From the NCBI GenBank assembly GCA_007449985.2, contig VIIQ02000669.1, forward strand, positions 124,001-188,000: 64,000 bases of DNA, in the 5' to 3' direction. The stretch comes from Desmodesmus armatus (Eukaryota; Chlorophyta; Chlorophyceae; Sphaeropleales; Scenedesmaceae). The notes under the pieces were generated by a model. That model ran no database searches and had not been told where the DNA came from. It was given only the letters and a program-made list of their open reading frames with translations. Both the position numbers and the translations under genes were made by a program. Shown here piece after piece: positions 24,553 to 36,029 of the stretch; position 1 is the first letter of the stretch; every line of letters starts with the position of its first letter.

Positions 24553-27500
24553 TCACACACGTACAATGTCCACTCGGCACCTGTCCACTATGCTGCCGCT
24601 GCCCTCAGCCACTGTGATCTGCGCGTATGTGCCGCCAGCGCTGCCCTTGGCCAGCCGCCCAGGGTTGATGACAACCACCCGCGGCTCAACAGGAGCACCT
24701 GCACCAGGCAACCACAAGGCACGGACTGTCTGATGATGCAACCATGGTGGCATGTTGTGGGCGTGCAGCTGCAGAATTATGGAGGCCCACAACCAACAAA
24801 ATCGTCTGACCGTCTGAAGGGGTTGTAGAGGCCCAGCAAGGCGCCACTGGCAGGTTCACAACAAGATGGCCCTGACCTCTTCAACAACTCACCTTCTGCA
24901 GCGGCTGGCTGGAATGCACCCCCTGCTTCCGTCGCCGCTGCTGCTGTGACCACCTTGGCAAAGGGTGCCAGGTCTGAGGGCAGCAGCATCAGGTCTGGCA
25001 GCTGCTGCAGCTCCAGGGCAGCATCACCAGTCAGGTCCAGGCAGCTGCCCAGGGGTGCGGGGTACAGCGGGTAGAACCTGCAGGCAGCAGGGGACAAATA
25101 TTGCAGCAATCCGTGCCATGCAACCGCGCATGACAGACAGACCAACACACAAGCTGCTGCCCCATACAACAAGATGGAAGTGCCAACCTGCAAGCTGCTC
25201 ACAAGCCAGTGTCACACTGCAATGGCAACAGGCAGCGCGGGCAGACAACCACCCCTCCGTCAGCACAACTGACAAGCCCGTCGCTAACCCGAGCAGACCC
25301 GCTGTGCAACTGCGTCCTCACCTGCGCTGCCCGACGACATGGCTTGCTAGTGCTGCCAGCCTGTCAGTCTGCACTCCTGCTGCATTCTTTGCAAGCTCCA
25401 CCGAGCTCAGGTGGCGCAGCACGTCCGTGGTCTGCGCAGCCATCAGCACAGAGCCAGCTGCAAAGCTGCAGGGGTTCTGCAGGCTTGCCAGTTGCTGCAG
25501 GGCACAACAGCAGCAGCACAACACAACAGAGCAGCTACTTGACAAGGGTGGCGAGTGCCAGTCATGTACTCCTTGTTTTACCTGCGTTTCTGCCATAGCG
25601 CCCAGCACTACCGTACCCACGCACTCTGAGCCAAGGCACAAACAAGCTCACACGCGGCATCCCACCCGCCCATCCTATTGCATGCCCTCCAGCTATTTGT
25701 CACGGCCTCACAAACAGCAGCGTCAGTCTTCCAGCATGTTACTCTGCAGAACCCCTGCAAGACATGATAGCCACCAGCCCCACCCGCATGATTGCCCACC
25801 TGGTCTGCCAAGAGGTTGATAGCTGGCTGTGGGAAGGTAGGGTGGTGGAAGGCGTCTCGCACGGCTGGCATCAGCACCACCTGACAGGGTGAGGGCAGGG
25901 AGGCCTGCCAAGCCTCGATGCGCTCAAGCACCTGCGACAAACACAAGCCAGGAGGACAGGGTGGCGTGAAAAGTGAGCTATGTGATGGCCTGAGATGGTC
26001 ACCAACACCACTGCTGAGTATGCACATCCACTGTGTTGGCCATGGCACACAAAGGCTAGGCGGCCAGGTGCACGTCTTACGTCAGGCTTACACAGTGCAG
26101 TGATGGAAAACCCTACCTGTGTCTGGAACAGTTGCTGGAAGGTCACATCAATCATGCCTCCAGCTATGAGGGGCTGCTCCACATCAACAAAGGGACCCAG
26201 CAGCACCTGCACACAGCAAACAGCACCATGACAGCACAGCCCCGACTCACCCCCGCATGCCATATGGTTCTGCCACCTGCACCGACATAAGCAAGCACTG
26301 CTTGTGCATGCAAATACCCTCATCCGGCTGCAAAACAAGCAGCTTGAGTCAGCACGGCCTGAGTTGTCACTCTGCCTGCCCATCCAGACAGGGGCACTCA
26401 GCTGCAGGACACCCCCTACACTTTCAAAGCAGAAGTGTATGAAGAGGATCACTGTGCATGGCGTGCCACATAACAACTGCATTGAATCCAAACCCAAAGA
26501 CCTGTCCTGTCATGTGACAGCGGCCTCACCAGCATGTTTGGTGGCTTGTTCTTCAGTTCCTGCAGCAGCTCCTGCAGGGGCTCATAGCTCAGGTCCTCAG
26601 CCAGGCAGAAGGGACCTGCTGCCACCACAGCAGTCAGCCCAGCGCTGCTGCCCAAGCCAGTGCCCACCACACTGTCTATGTCCATGGCATCTGCTGCGTC
26701 CTGTTGTTGCTGCTGCTGCTGCTGCTTGCGTGCTGGTGGTGGTGGCAGGTGGCTCCAGAGCTGCTTGACTAGGATGCAGGAGCCACTGGGGTTGATGCCC
26801 TTCACTGCAACAACCTGCAGGACACAACAGCGCAAGGGCACATGGCATCTGAATCTGAGGTGCACAACGCACAACAGGATTTTGATATGGTTTGCAAGGA
26901 GACGGGCTTGTTGGCCAGCTCCTACTGAGCCATGTCACGTCTTTGGATGTGAGCTTGGCTTAGGCAGGGGCGACTGATGCTCTGAATACAACTAGCGACC
27001 TCAGCAGCACACAAACCCCCGTTACACACCACCCATCCTGTTGCTGCTGCGCTGGTCCACAAGGGTTGTACTGCCCTCCCTTGGTTGCTGCCTCTGCTCA
27101 CCTGGCCCGGGAACAGCCTGAATGCCGGCAGCTGTGACAGGTTGAGGTGCACGCGGGCCCCCTCACTCAAGCCTGTGTCACCCTCAAGCATGACTGCAGT
27201 ATCATTGAGCTGCCCACCCTCCACTTCGCACACGATGCGTCCAGCAAAGTATGAGTCCTCCTGTAGGGTACAGTACACGGCTCAAACTTGGGGGTGCAGC
27301 TGGGCCAGGAGACGTGCTACAAGTGGTGGTGCTGCGGCTGCGTCGGCGCACCCAGCGACAAGCTGTCTCCACCAAAGAGGCAGCAATTACAGGTGCCATC
27401 AACGCAAGACCCTGCTGGATCAACTATCGAAGGGCCTTGACTCGTTGATGACAAAACAAACCCTGAAGCAAGTGATGCATAATTCCAAGATGCAGATGCA

Positions 27501-29242
27501 GAAACTTTGACAGGGTGTGTCTGTGTGTGAGAGGGGGCAAGCAGAAGCCTCGCATACCTGAACAGGTGCTCCCACAGGCGACCACTCGATGCTGCTGCCG
27601 GCCCCACTGCTACCATCAGCACCGCTGGCTGCTGCTGTCGCTACTGCTGCTGCCAGTGCTGCCGCCAGCCACTGCTGCCATGCTGTGATACGGCTGTTGA
27701 TGGCTGCCACTTTGTCCTCCAGCCGTTCCAGCAGATACAAGTGCCGGGCTGGCAACTGCACGCCCTTTGGCACTGCGTGCACCATGCGCGCCTGCAGCCA
27801 CAGCCAGCACACAGAGCAGGACAGTGGCGGCTGTGCAGGAACACCGCATGCGCTGTGACGGGTCGTGTGCAAGTGTGAGACAGCCAGCCTAGCACTTTGA
27901 GTAGCGCAAAGAAGCCAAATCCATCAGCAGCTGCAGAAACAAAGAGGGCAGCCAAAGGGTGGGCTCGCGGTGCAGCCTTGAACCACCCCAGAGCTTTGCA
28001 TGTACAGGCGTATGGCTGCGATACAATGTGGCTGAGTGAGTGCGTGCTGTATGCACAGCATGAGGCGTCCTTGAAGACTGCCCAGGTTTGCTACGCACCT
28101 CTTGGCCCTGAGCCGAGGGTATGCTGGGGTTGAGGGTTGTCGCCACTTGGCCTCTCTGCAAAGCAAGACACCAATGCCCCATTCAGCAAGTGTGCCCAGC
28201 AAACGACATGGAAGCCACCACGTCCACCAATACCAACCAGTCCTTCAGTAGCACTAGTCCCAGTGCCTGACGGCACAATTTCATGACATGCCTGCAGCGA
28301 GGAAGTGCTGATGCTGTGGCAAGGTCACCAAGGGAGTACCCGACATGGCTGCTCCAGTCTGTGCGCTCACGTTTGTCCTGGCCTTGAAGGCGGTCCGTGG
28401 TGCTGACTGGGGTGTGACAGGTGAGCCGGCCACAGCAGCGCGCCCAGCTGCTGTCTTGGCCTGTGGAGTGGCTGCCAGAGGCAAGCCGGCGCTGGCGAAC
28501 ATCATCCTGTAGTGAGTAGGCGGACGGGTTAGGCAACCGCATTGATTGTGGGGCTTTGCACTTGATAACACTGCTCGGGTCTTGCTGACCTGTGCAGCCT
28601 GTGCCTGCCCAGCTGCCAGCAGTCACGGCGCACAACAATCTACAGCACCCCACACCGTCATGCTCATTCCTGAAATTGAGCCGTGCCCCCTGCCCCCTTG
28701 ACCTGCAGGGCATGTCACCTTTGGGACATGGTAATAACCACAACTCACTCACCCTGGCTGTCCTGCTCCCCATTTGCCAGCTGGGGTTGCTGCTGCCCTG
28801 GTCTGATTCTCCTTGTTACAACTGCTCTGCAGCTTTGTCAAGAAGTGCTCCACAAGACTGCCGTTGATGAGGGTGGTGCTGGGTTTGCCCCTGTGGTACA
28901 GATTCAAGTTCTGAAAGCGTCACAAGGGTATGCTGTGTGTCTGAAGCCAAGCGTGTGAGGCAACTGCACGTCAAGGCTGGGCACAGGCAGGCTGCCGACG
29001 TATGCTGCTGACCTACATAACCTCCATTGACTCCAAGCCTTTGAGACCCTTTCCCATGTTGCTGGATACAGGCACACGATCAGCACTCACTCATTGACAA
29101 GCCAGGCCTGCAACTTGCCAGCCACATCACGCGCTGTGAGCCCATGCGTGTCTGCAGCTGCTCCAAGCTGTGCAAGCACACTGTCATCTGCACACTTGAC
29201 GTTCTTGAAAGCTCGGCGAAGCGTGTCCTGGTCAGCGGCCAT
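24553..29242 (-). CDS. POLA2: DNA polymerase alpha subunit B
   Basis: Regulatory B subunit of the polymerase alpha-primase complex, needed to start DNA replication in the nucleus. Exons: 29242-29091, 29061-29022, 28910-28753, 28506-28371, 28155-28099, 27791-27558, 27260-27102, 26814-26530, 26206-26117, 25931-25800, 25494-25322, 25077-24893, 24698-24553. All phases agree, giving about 648 residues (about 600 in animals). Family landmarks are NRGQVATTLNP, then the OB-fold segment ending LPAFRLFPGQVVAVKGINP, then VLLGPFVDVEQP and VVLMPAVRDAFHHP of the inactive phosphoesterase domain, then FYPLYPAPLGS and the terminal VVVINPGRLAKGSAGGTYAQ. The second exon (40 bases) is inferred from phase and splice sites. 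An insertion with a poly-Gln run lies near the middle. It is divergent from SQD2 across 580 bases. Confidence 0.93.
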
Positions 29243-29821
29243 GCTGCTGTTGAGCACGATGAACAGCAGTTGAGTTGAGAAGCCAGCTGCGGCCTACAGG
29301 CCACAAGGCACGGGTAACTAGGCTACCAGTGCAATGTATGGCGTGAAATCTGAGTCTGGTAAAGCTTGGTGAGTGCTCTGGCTTCCGAGGTTGCACTGGA
29401 GGTTTGAATTTAAACAAACTGTGATCAGACCATAGCACGTAGCAGGGGGAGAGGCAGCGACGCCGTGCAGAGCCTTGCAATGAAGAAACTCAAGCAAATC
29501 AAACATGATCAACCAATGCTATCCAGGAACGCGTTCAAACCAAGAGGGGTTCATGGTTCTGGGTGAAGGACAATGCTGATTCGCGAATCAGGCATCAGGA
29601 GAATCTGGAGTCTAGGCTTGCTGTGCAGGTGTAGTAGTAGCTGTTCTGTTGCCCTCAAAACAGTCCACACTTCAGTCCAAAACTGCTGCAGAGTTGCGCA
29701 ACTCTGTCTCTGTCATGCCCTGTCTTCGCAAACTCAAGAGCGTTAAGTAACGAACGTGACCAGTGTGTCTGAGTGCGACTCATCACTTGACTCGTTTCCA
29801 ACTCTTGAGTTGACTGGCAAG
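29243..29821. promoter_or_regulatory. Shared divergent promoter region of POLA2 and SQD2
   Basis: About 580 bases separate the POLA2 start (minus) from the likely SQD2 start (plus). It contains a perfect 16-bp palindrome at 29576-29591 (CTGATTCGCGAATCAG), whose TTCGCGAA core resembles E2F/cell-cycle sites. Such a site would suit a replication gene. No clear TATA box was found, and activity is inferred only. Confidence 0.5.
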
Positions 29822-32800
29822 ATGCATTGTCTGGAACATGGAAATCGTGTTCAGTGGGGTGGCCTGGCGCAGCGGCCACGCGCCCATTCCAGCAGCTCAC
29901 TTCGTAGGGTCAGGTTACAGCAGCTGCAGCGCCTTGACAGGGCTACAGCCAGCAGTGCATCTTCCACAGCAGAATCAGCATCAGCACCTCCAGCAACCTA
30001 CACCCCCAGGAAGGTGGCGTTGTTTGTTGAGCCCAGTCCATTCAGTCACATCAGCGGCATGAAGAACCGGTTTGAGTCTCTGATCAAGAACCTAAGGGAG
30101 GCAGGCGATGAGGTCATCGTGGTGACACCAGACCCAACACCTCCCAAGGAGTTTTGCGGAGCCCAGGTGGGTTGGTTTGGGTTGGTTTGGTGCAGTAGTT
30201 GTGAAGCAGGGTTCCTCTGTAGCCATTGTGGCTTTGTACCAATCACAAGCCTTCATAGCGAATCCGTGCCTGACACAATGCAGGTGCCGGGGCCTGTTGG
30301 GTGACACTGCACGCCTGCGTGCTGACACTGCACAACAGCACGTAGCAGGTTAGCCTCCATGGGACTGGCTGGTTTTGAAATATTGCATGTAACAAGTCAA
30401 GCTCTACTAACAGGGCATCTCGCATCATTCCACCTTGCAGCCTGCTTACAGCCTGCTTGCAGCACAAACCTGCCTGACTGTTGTCTGCCTCCTTTGCCCA
30501 CCTGCTGCATGTGTTTGACCCCAGGTCGTGAACGTGCTGGGCTTCAAGCTACCCTTCTACAAGTCTGCCACGCTGCTGCTGTCCCTGGGCCTGTCAATAC
30601 GGGTCCTGTACTACCTCTTCAAGCAGCGGCCGCAGGTCATACACGTCAGCACACCAGGCATCATGTGCTTTGCAGCAGGTGGGGGCTCAGAGGGACAGGG
30701 TAGCCAGCTGGCTTTTTGGAGCGTTGCATTGTAAAGCTTGGTCAGTACACAAATTAGCAGCTGGTGCCCCTGGCAGGACACACAGCAGTCGCGCCCCTGC
30801 TGCAAGCATATGTCGGCTGAAGGCTGCTTTAAGGCTGAAGGCTGCTTGACTACCAACTTCGGTGCTGACCTCGCAACAGCATGCCTGTCATGTGCCTGAG
30901 AAATGCTGAGAGTATTTCTATGCCTGCTGCCTGCCGCGCACTGCTGCAGTGCTGTATGCGCGCATGCTGTCTGTGCCGCTGGTGATGTCGTACCACACCC
31001 ACATCCCAGAGTACATCCCCCGCTACACCTGGAGTGGGCTGGTGCAGCCGATGTGGAGCATCATCCGCTGGTGCACCCGCCGTGCAGACCTCACACTTGT
31101 CACAAGCAAAGCCATGAAGGTGGGGGGGGGGGGCGCAGAAGCAGGCCCTGACAGTGAGGTTACAGTGAGGGGTTGAGCCCTGGTACCAAGGGTGGTGCAG
31201 GCAGGCAGGCATTGCAACGGCAGGACAGCCTGCACAAGCTTTGTGTGCTGGTGGGTTTGCTGCGGGGTCTTGCGTTACCTCGCGTGGACTGGTTGCCTCC
31301 CAGCATTGGCATCAAGCCACACTGCACACGCATGCACCGTGTATTGTCAGCCCTGGCCTTGTACAGGTTGAGGGACACTGACATGCAGATACTGCTGTTG
31401 TACTGCTGCTGCCTTGCAGGACGAGCTCACAAAGAACAAGTGCCGCAGCAAATCCATCGAGGTCTGGCAGCGTGGTGTTGACACAGGTGCGTGCATGTAT
31501 CAGCTTCAACTGTTGGTATCACCAGCTTGCAGTGGCTCAGGCACAGCATCAACCCTCATGTAAGGGGGGTGCACCCCCCATCGGCTGACCACACATAGCT
31601 CAGTGAGGTCACCCTGACTGCATTGACATAACAATCAGGCACAGCATCAGCCCTTGCACTACGGGACCCCCTTGCTCTGTGCTTGCATGTTTGCTTGTGT
31701 GCAAATAACCCAGATTGCATGTATGTACTCACCTTGAATCCAACCCTTGTCGATGTGCCGTGCCATGCCCTGCCGTGTCCACAGACGTTTTCAACCCCAA
31801 GCACAAGTCTGCAGCCATGCGTGCTCGTATGTCAGACGGTCACCCTGAGGCCCCGCTGCTGGTGTATGTGGGCCGCCTGGGTGCTGAGAAGAACACAGAG
31901 GCACTCAAGGACATCCTGCAGCAGGTGGGGCACAGGACTGATCAGCTCATGAGGGCATCGGTACTGCAGACAGTCCTTGATTGGGAAGTTGTGGCAGCCT
32001 CGTGTTGGGCACAGATGTGGTTGTTGTGGAAAGTCCTGTTGGGCAGAAAAGTTGGGGGCAGCTCACTGGTGGTCTGGCTGGCTACTCTGTAATTCTGACA
32101 CTATGGTTTGGGTGCTGTTTTGAAGCATTTATCCATCAGAGTCTGTCATGCACTGTGCACAGGTGCCTGGTGCCAGGCTAGCGCTGGTGGGTGATGGTCC
32201 ACAGCGGCAAGAGCTGGAGCAGATGTTCCGCGGCATGCCCGTGAAGTTCATGGTGAGGCTGCAGGCTTGAAGCGCACCAACCGTGGACACATGGTGTTTT
32301 CTGTCTGGGGCTCCTTATCTATCCTGACGCCTGCATCATGTTGCATGTGTGGATGGATGGACCTTGAGCCCATATCATTATCATTACACAACCCTATCAA
32401 TCACTACCTGCACTTTCAGCACCTTGTTCAAGGAACACGACGGTGGTCAATGTGCTTCAAGTACCCTGCACTCCCTGTTTGCATCTTGGCAATCCTTTCC
32501 AGCATCCTTGGGCTCTCGTTTAAACATCTGTGTGTGTCTGCTGCCTGCAGGGCATGATGAAGGGCCAGGAGCTGTCAGAGGCATATGCCAGCGCCGACGT
32601 GTTTGTGATGCCCAGCACCACAGAGACGCTGGGCTTTGTGGTGCTGGAGGCGATGGCGTCCGGTGTGCCTGTCGTTTCGGTTGCAGCTGGAGGGCTGACC
32701 GACATCTTACAACATAACAAGACAGGTGAGCCCCCTGCGCAAACACAGCGTGAGGCAATGCCTTGATGGGGGTGTGTGCAGGTGACAAGATGGCTCCTGT

Positions 32801-33381
32801 GCAGTCAAAGCATGTCAACCTCACTGGTGCCGACACACATATCAGCTCCTGTATGCGCATATGACTTATGTATGTACCTGACGTACTGGGGTATATCAAG
32901 TAGGCCGTAGGGGCAACCCACTTGAGTGCTCAACTTGCTGGCTAGTGCCCAAGTTGGGATTTTGTCCCCCCTTCCTGTACTGTCCTGTGCTGGCATGACA
33001 CATGACTGGCTGTGTCCTGCTGTGCTGCTGCTGCGTGTCGCAGGTCTTTTGTACCAGCCAGGAGACTACGCCCAGGCAGCCAAGCTGGTGCAAGGGCTGC
33101 TGCAAGACCGGGAGGCGCTGGCGCGGTTTGCCAAGGCAGGCCGCCAGGAGGTTGAGCTGTTTGGCTGGTCTGCTGCTACGAGAGTCCTGCGGGAACAGCA
33201 GTACTCTCGCGCAGTGCGCCTCAGCATCGGCAAGCGGCGCTTCTGGTTGCTGGCGCTGCGTGTGCGGCTGGTGCTGTTGCTGCGCTGGGTGCTGGGGCTG
33301 TTTGCAGCGTTGTGGCAGGCAGGCGTCAGCAGAATGGACTATGCGCGGCCGTACAGGCCCTCTGCCAATATGGCTACCTGA
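29822..33381 (+). CDS. SQD2: Sulfoquinovosyl diacylglycerol synthase (UDP-sulfoquinovose:DAG transferase)
   Basis: Transfers sulfoquinovose from the UDP-sugar to diacylglycerol, the last step of plastid sulfolipid synthesis. Exons: 29822-30166, 30525-30678, 30950-31119, 31420-31486, 31785-31924, 32163-32252, 32551-32725, 33044-33381. Phases agree, giving about 492 residues. An in-frame ATG at 29756 is an alternative start. The first 60 residues are Arg/Ser/Ala-rich, as in a plastid transit peptide. Then come the GT-B N-domain (KVALFVEPSPFSHISGMKNR, VIHVSTPGIM, SYHTHIPEYIPRYTW, PMWSIIRW) and the C-domain (VYVGRLGAEKN, VGDGPQR, and the EX7E motif ETLGFVVLEAMASGVPVV typical of GT4 enzymes). The pattern follows SQD2 rather than other GT4 enzymes. 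The C-terminal tail has a hydrophobic, basic stretch that may sit on the membrane. Confidence 0.93.
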
Positions 33382-36029
33382 GGCGGGTGTGCTAAGTAGC
33401 GACATGCTGCCGTGGGCACCCCACTCCTGTGTTGTGCTGTTGTGATTGCTCAGTGTTTTTTTGCGAAGCTGGTGCCTGGGCATGTTGTGCTGAGGTTTGG
33501 GTGCTGTCATGCTCATCGTGTGTGCCAATGAGCATGTTGCATCTTCCCAGCACGGAGCTGGAGCTGGAGCTGCTGAACACGTGCTGGGCTTCTCCCTGGG
33601 TTTGCGGCCTGTGTGCTGTGATGGCAGCACGGCTTCAGCACAGCGGTGTGGGCTGGTTGTTTTTTTCGGGTTGTTGGGGCATGGTAGTGCTTGTGACCTG
33701 GCGCATGCAGTGCACTCGCCGTGAGTGTGCACATCATCATGCGCTGGCACATGCTGCCCCTGTTGCACGGAGCCCAGCACACTCAGTGTAGGATTGCCCT
33801 GGCTTGTTGTTTGAATCCTGCTTATGGAGAACCGTCCAGAAGGTGCCACTCTCAGTCCTGTCCTCCAGTGCTTGCTTCACAGGGTTGTTGCTGTGTGAGT
33901 TCCATGCATCCAATATATCAGTGGGTGTGGGCTGGGTGTTGTACACTATGCACCTCGGCATGGCAAGTGCATCAGGCATGCTTTTTTCTCTGCTGTGCTG
34001 ATGCACAGTGTCTGTTTTGTTGGGGGTCACCTCGTGCATGAGGTGTCACGTGATACCGCGAGTTGCTGGCTGCGTTGTGGATGCCGTGCACGGCATGGTG
34101 TGCACGCCTCATTGTTGTCTTGGATCTTGGCCAAAGCAGCTGACCAGCTGGTTAGTGCAACAACTGTACCTGTGCCTGACAGTGCCATGTTGTCTTTGCA
34201 GCCCGCGCTCTTGTCAAGCTTCTATGGGCTGATACTGCTACTCAGCTGCATGTAGCCTTTGGGGTTGCAAGCTTATCAACATCTGCTGCTGATCAAGTGC
34301 ATTTGCTGTGTCAAATTGACGTGCGCTTTACCAAGGGCCGCTTTGTGTTTCGCAAGTCGGTAGCTACTTCCAGCCTGGCAGCAAGAGACTCGAGGAAATC
34401 TTGGCAGCCAGTGTGTCATCATGCAGCATCGTGCCATGGTTGTGCACATGCCGACAGCCACGCTGAACAGCAAGCATGCTCCAGGCAGGGTGGCAACGAT
34501 ATGTGCAAACACCAGCCACGCCGAAACAGTCGGATACACCGCTATGACACTTGCAGGACCTGATTTTTGCAGGAAGTGGATCCGTAGCAAGATCGTGATT
34601 GAAGCCTGACCCCTGCTGGCATGTAGGCCTATTAGGCCTGCATTCCGTACAATCATCTCATGCAAGCACCATGAAACATTTGAAAGTGGGCCAGGATGGC
34701 ACCTTGAGTCACCTCCACAAACTGCCATTTGCACTCACTGGGTTGCACCATTGTGCCCAGATTCATCATCTAATATTCAGTTCAACTAAAAACTTCAAAC
34801 TAGAAAACCCAATTTTTTTGAAAACTAGGAATTCTTCCATGGACACACGCTGCTCACCCCTTTCAATTGTGCTCAAAGTGGTGATGAAGAATGCGTGATG
34901 CATATTCTGGCAGACCTGGAAGGACAGGTGGGTCCCATCATTGGGCATGGTGAACGTGGATCGCTTTTTTGGTGCCCACCCTCCCTCCTGTCTCCCATGG
35001 CAAGAGAGAGGCTGGCATTTTTTGGCATGTGTGCTTCCACTGCAACTTGGCGGGTTGGGCTGGTGCTCTTTGGCTGGCCGGCCGGCTTGGTGTTGCTGCA
35101 AGCTGATGGTTTGTTGCTGGGCATCACCCTGCAGGGTGCTGAGGGTGCTGGTGCTGTGGTGCGGTGTACACGAGGGTGGGGCTAACAGGCAGCATGTGGG
35201 CTGGTACACACGCTCAAGTGCCCCCTGCACCCTCGTGGTGGTGGTTGTTTGCAAGCGGCAAGGCAGAGTAGTGACGGATCTCAAACGAGGGTGGGACAAA
35301 ACCTTGATTGGAAACATGACAGACGGATATTCATGTTGTTATCGAATACATAGGGTGTAACATTTTTCAAGTTTAATGGATTTTTGTCTGCGTGACAATT
35401 CCACATCATGAGACATGTGCCCTACAGGGCAGCTGCCTGGCTGACATCCATGTGCATGTGGTCAGGACACGTGGCATTCAATGCCCTGAGGTGTTGATGA
35501 ACCCGTGAGGTGTTGATGAACAACTACAGTTACACAGCAGCATCCTGCGCCTGTCCAACAAGTCATGGGCAGCAACTGCACAACCCACTTCGCGAGGGAC
35601 TGCCACCCTGAGGGCCATCACTACCATACACGCAACAAATCTCCCTCCTTCCAGACCCCACCTCTATGCCATCACAACAAAGAAACGCAGCCATAAGCAG
35701 CAGGGAGTGTCCAGGTCGACAAAGATACTGCCGTGTTGTGCCAGACGTCTGGCAAGTGAGTCAACTGCACAGCTATTTGCCCGAGCGCTTAACAAGCAAC
35801 ATCCTCTGTCCACGGCAATGAATCATCTACACAGAAAAACCTCAGGTGTCCAACCAACAGCTGTGCCAGACGGTGGCACTACAATTGTAGTGCTTGCAAG
35901 CATGGCAGTCGGTCCGGCAGTACACAAGACTTGTCCCGTTGTAAACTGTTGCTGCACGTGTGCACTGGACACCAGCCACTGCCACACACACCTTTGCAAG
36001 GCCTGACATTGCTGACAGTGGCAGCTGCA
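33382..36029. other. Long gene-poor stretch after SQD2
   Basis: This holds the SQD2 3' UTR and the 3' flank of the SUMO-like gene. Several open frames of 100-180 codons exist (one at 34766-35317 on the minus strand), but none shows a recognisable domain, splice structure or codon pattern like the neighbours. No repeats over 20 bases were noticed. Confidence 0.4.

Noticed and set aside
27890..27960. Additional POLA2 exon between 28155-28099 and 27791-27558
   Set aside because: Acceptor-like sequence and a short frame are present, but no donor gives the right phase and the flanking exons already join in frame.
34766..35317. 183-codon minus-strand frame between SQD2 and the SUMO-like gene
   Set aside because: No recognisable domain, low-complexity composition and no homologous landmarks; kept as unannotated.
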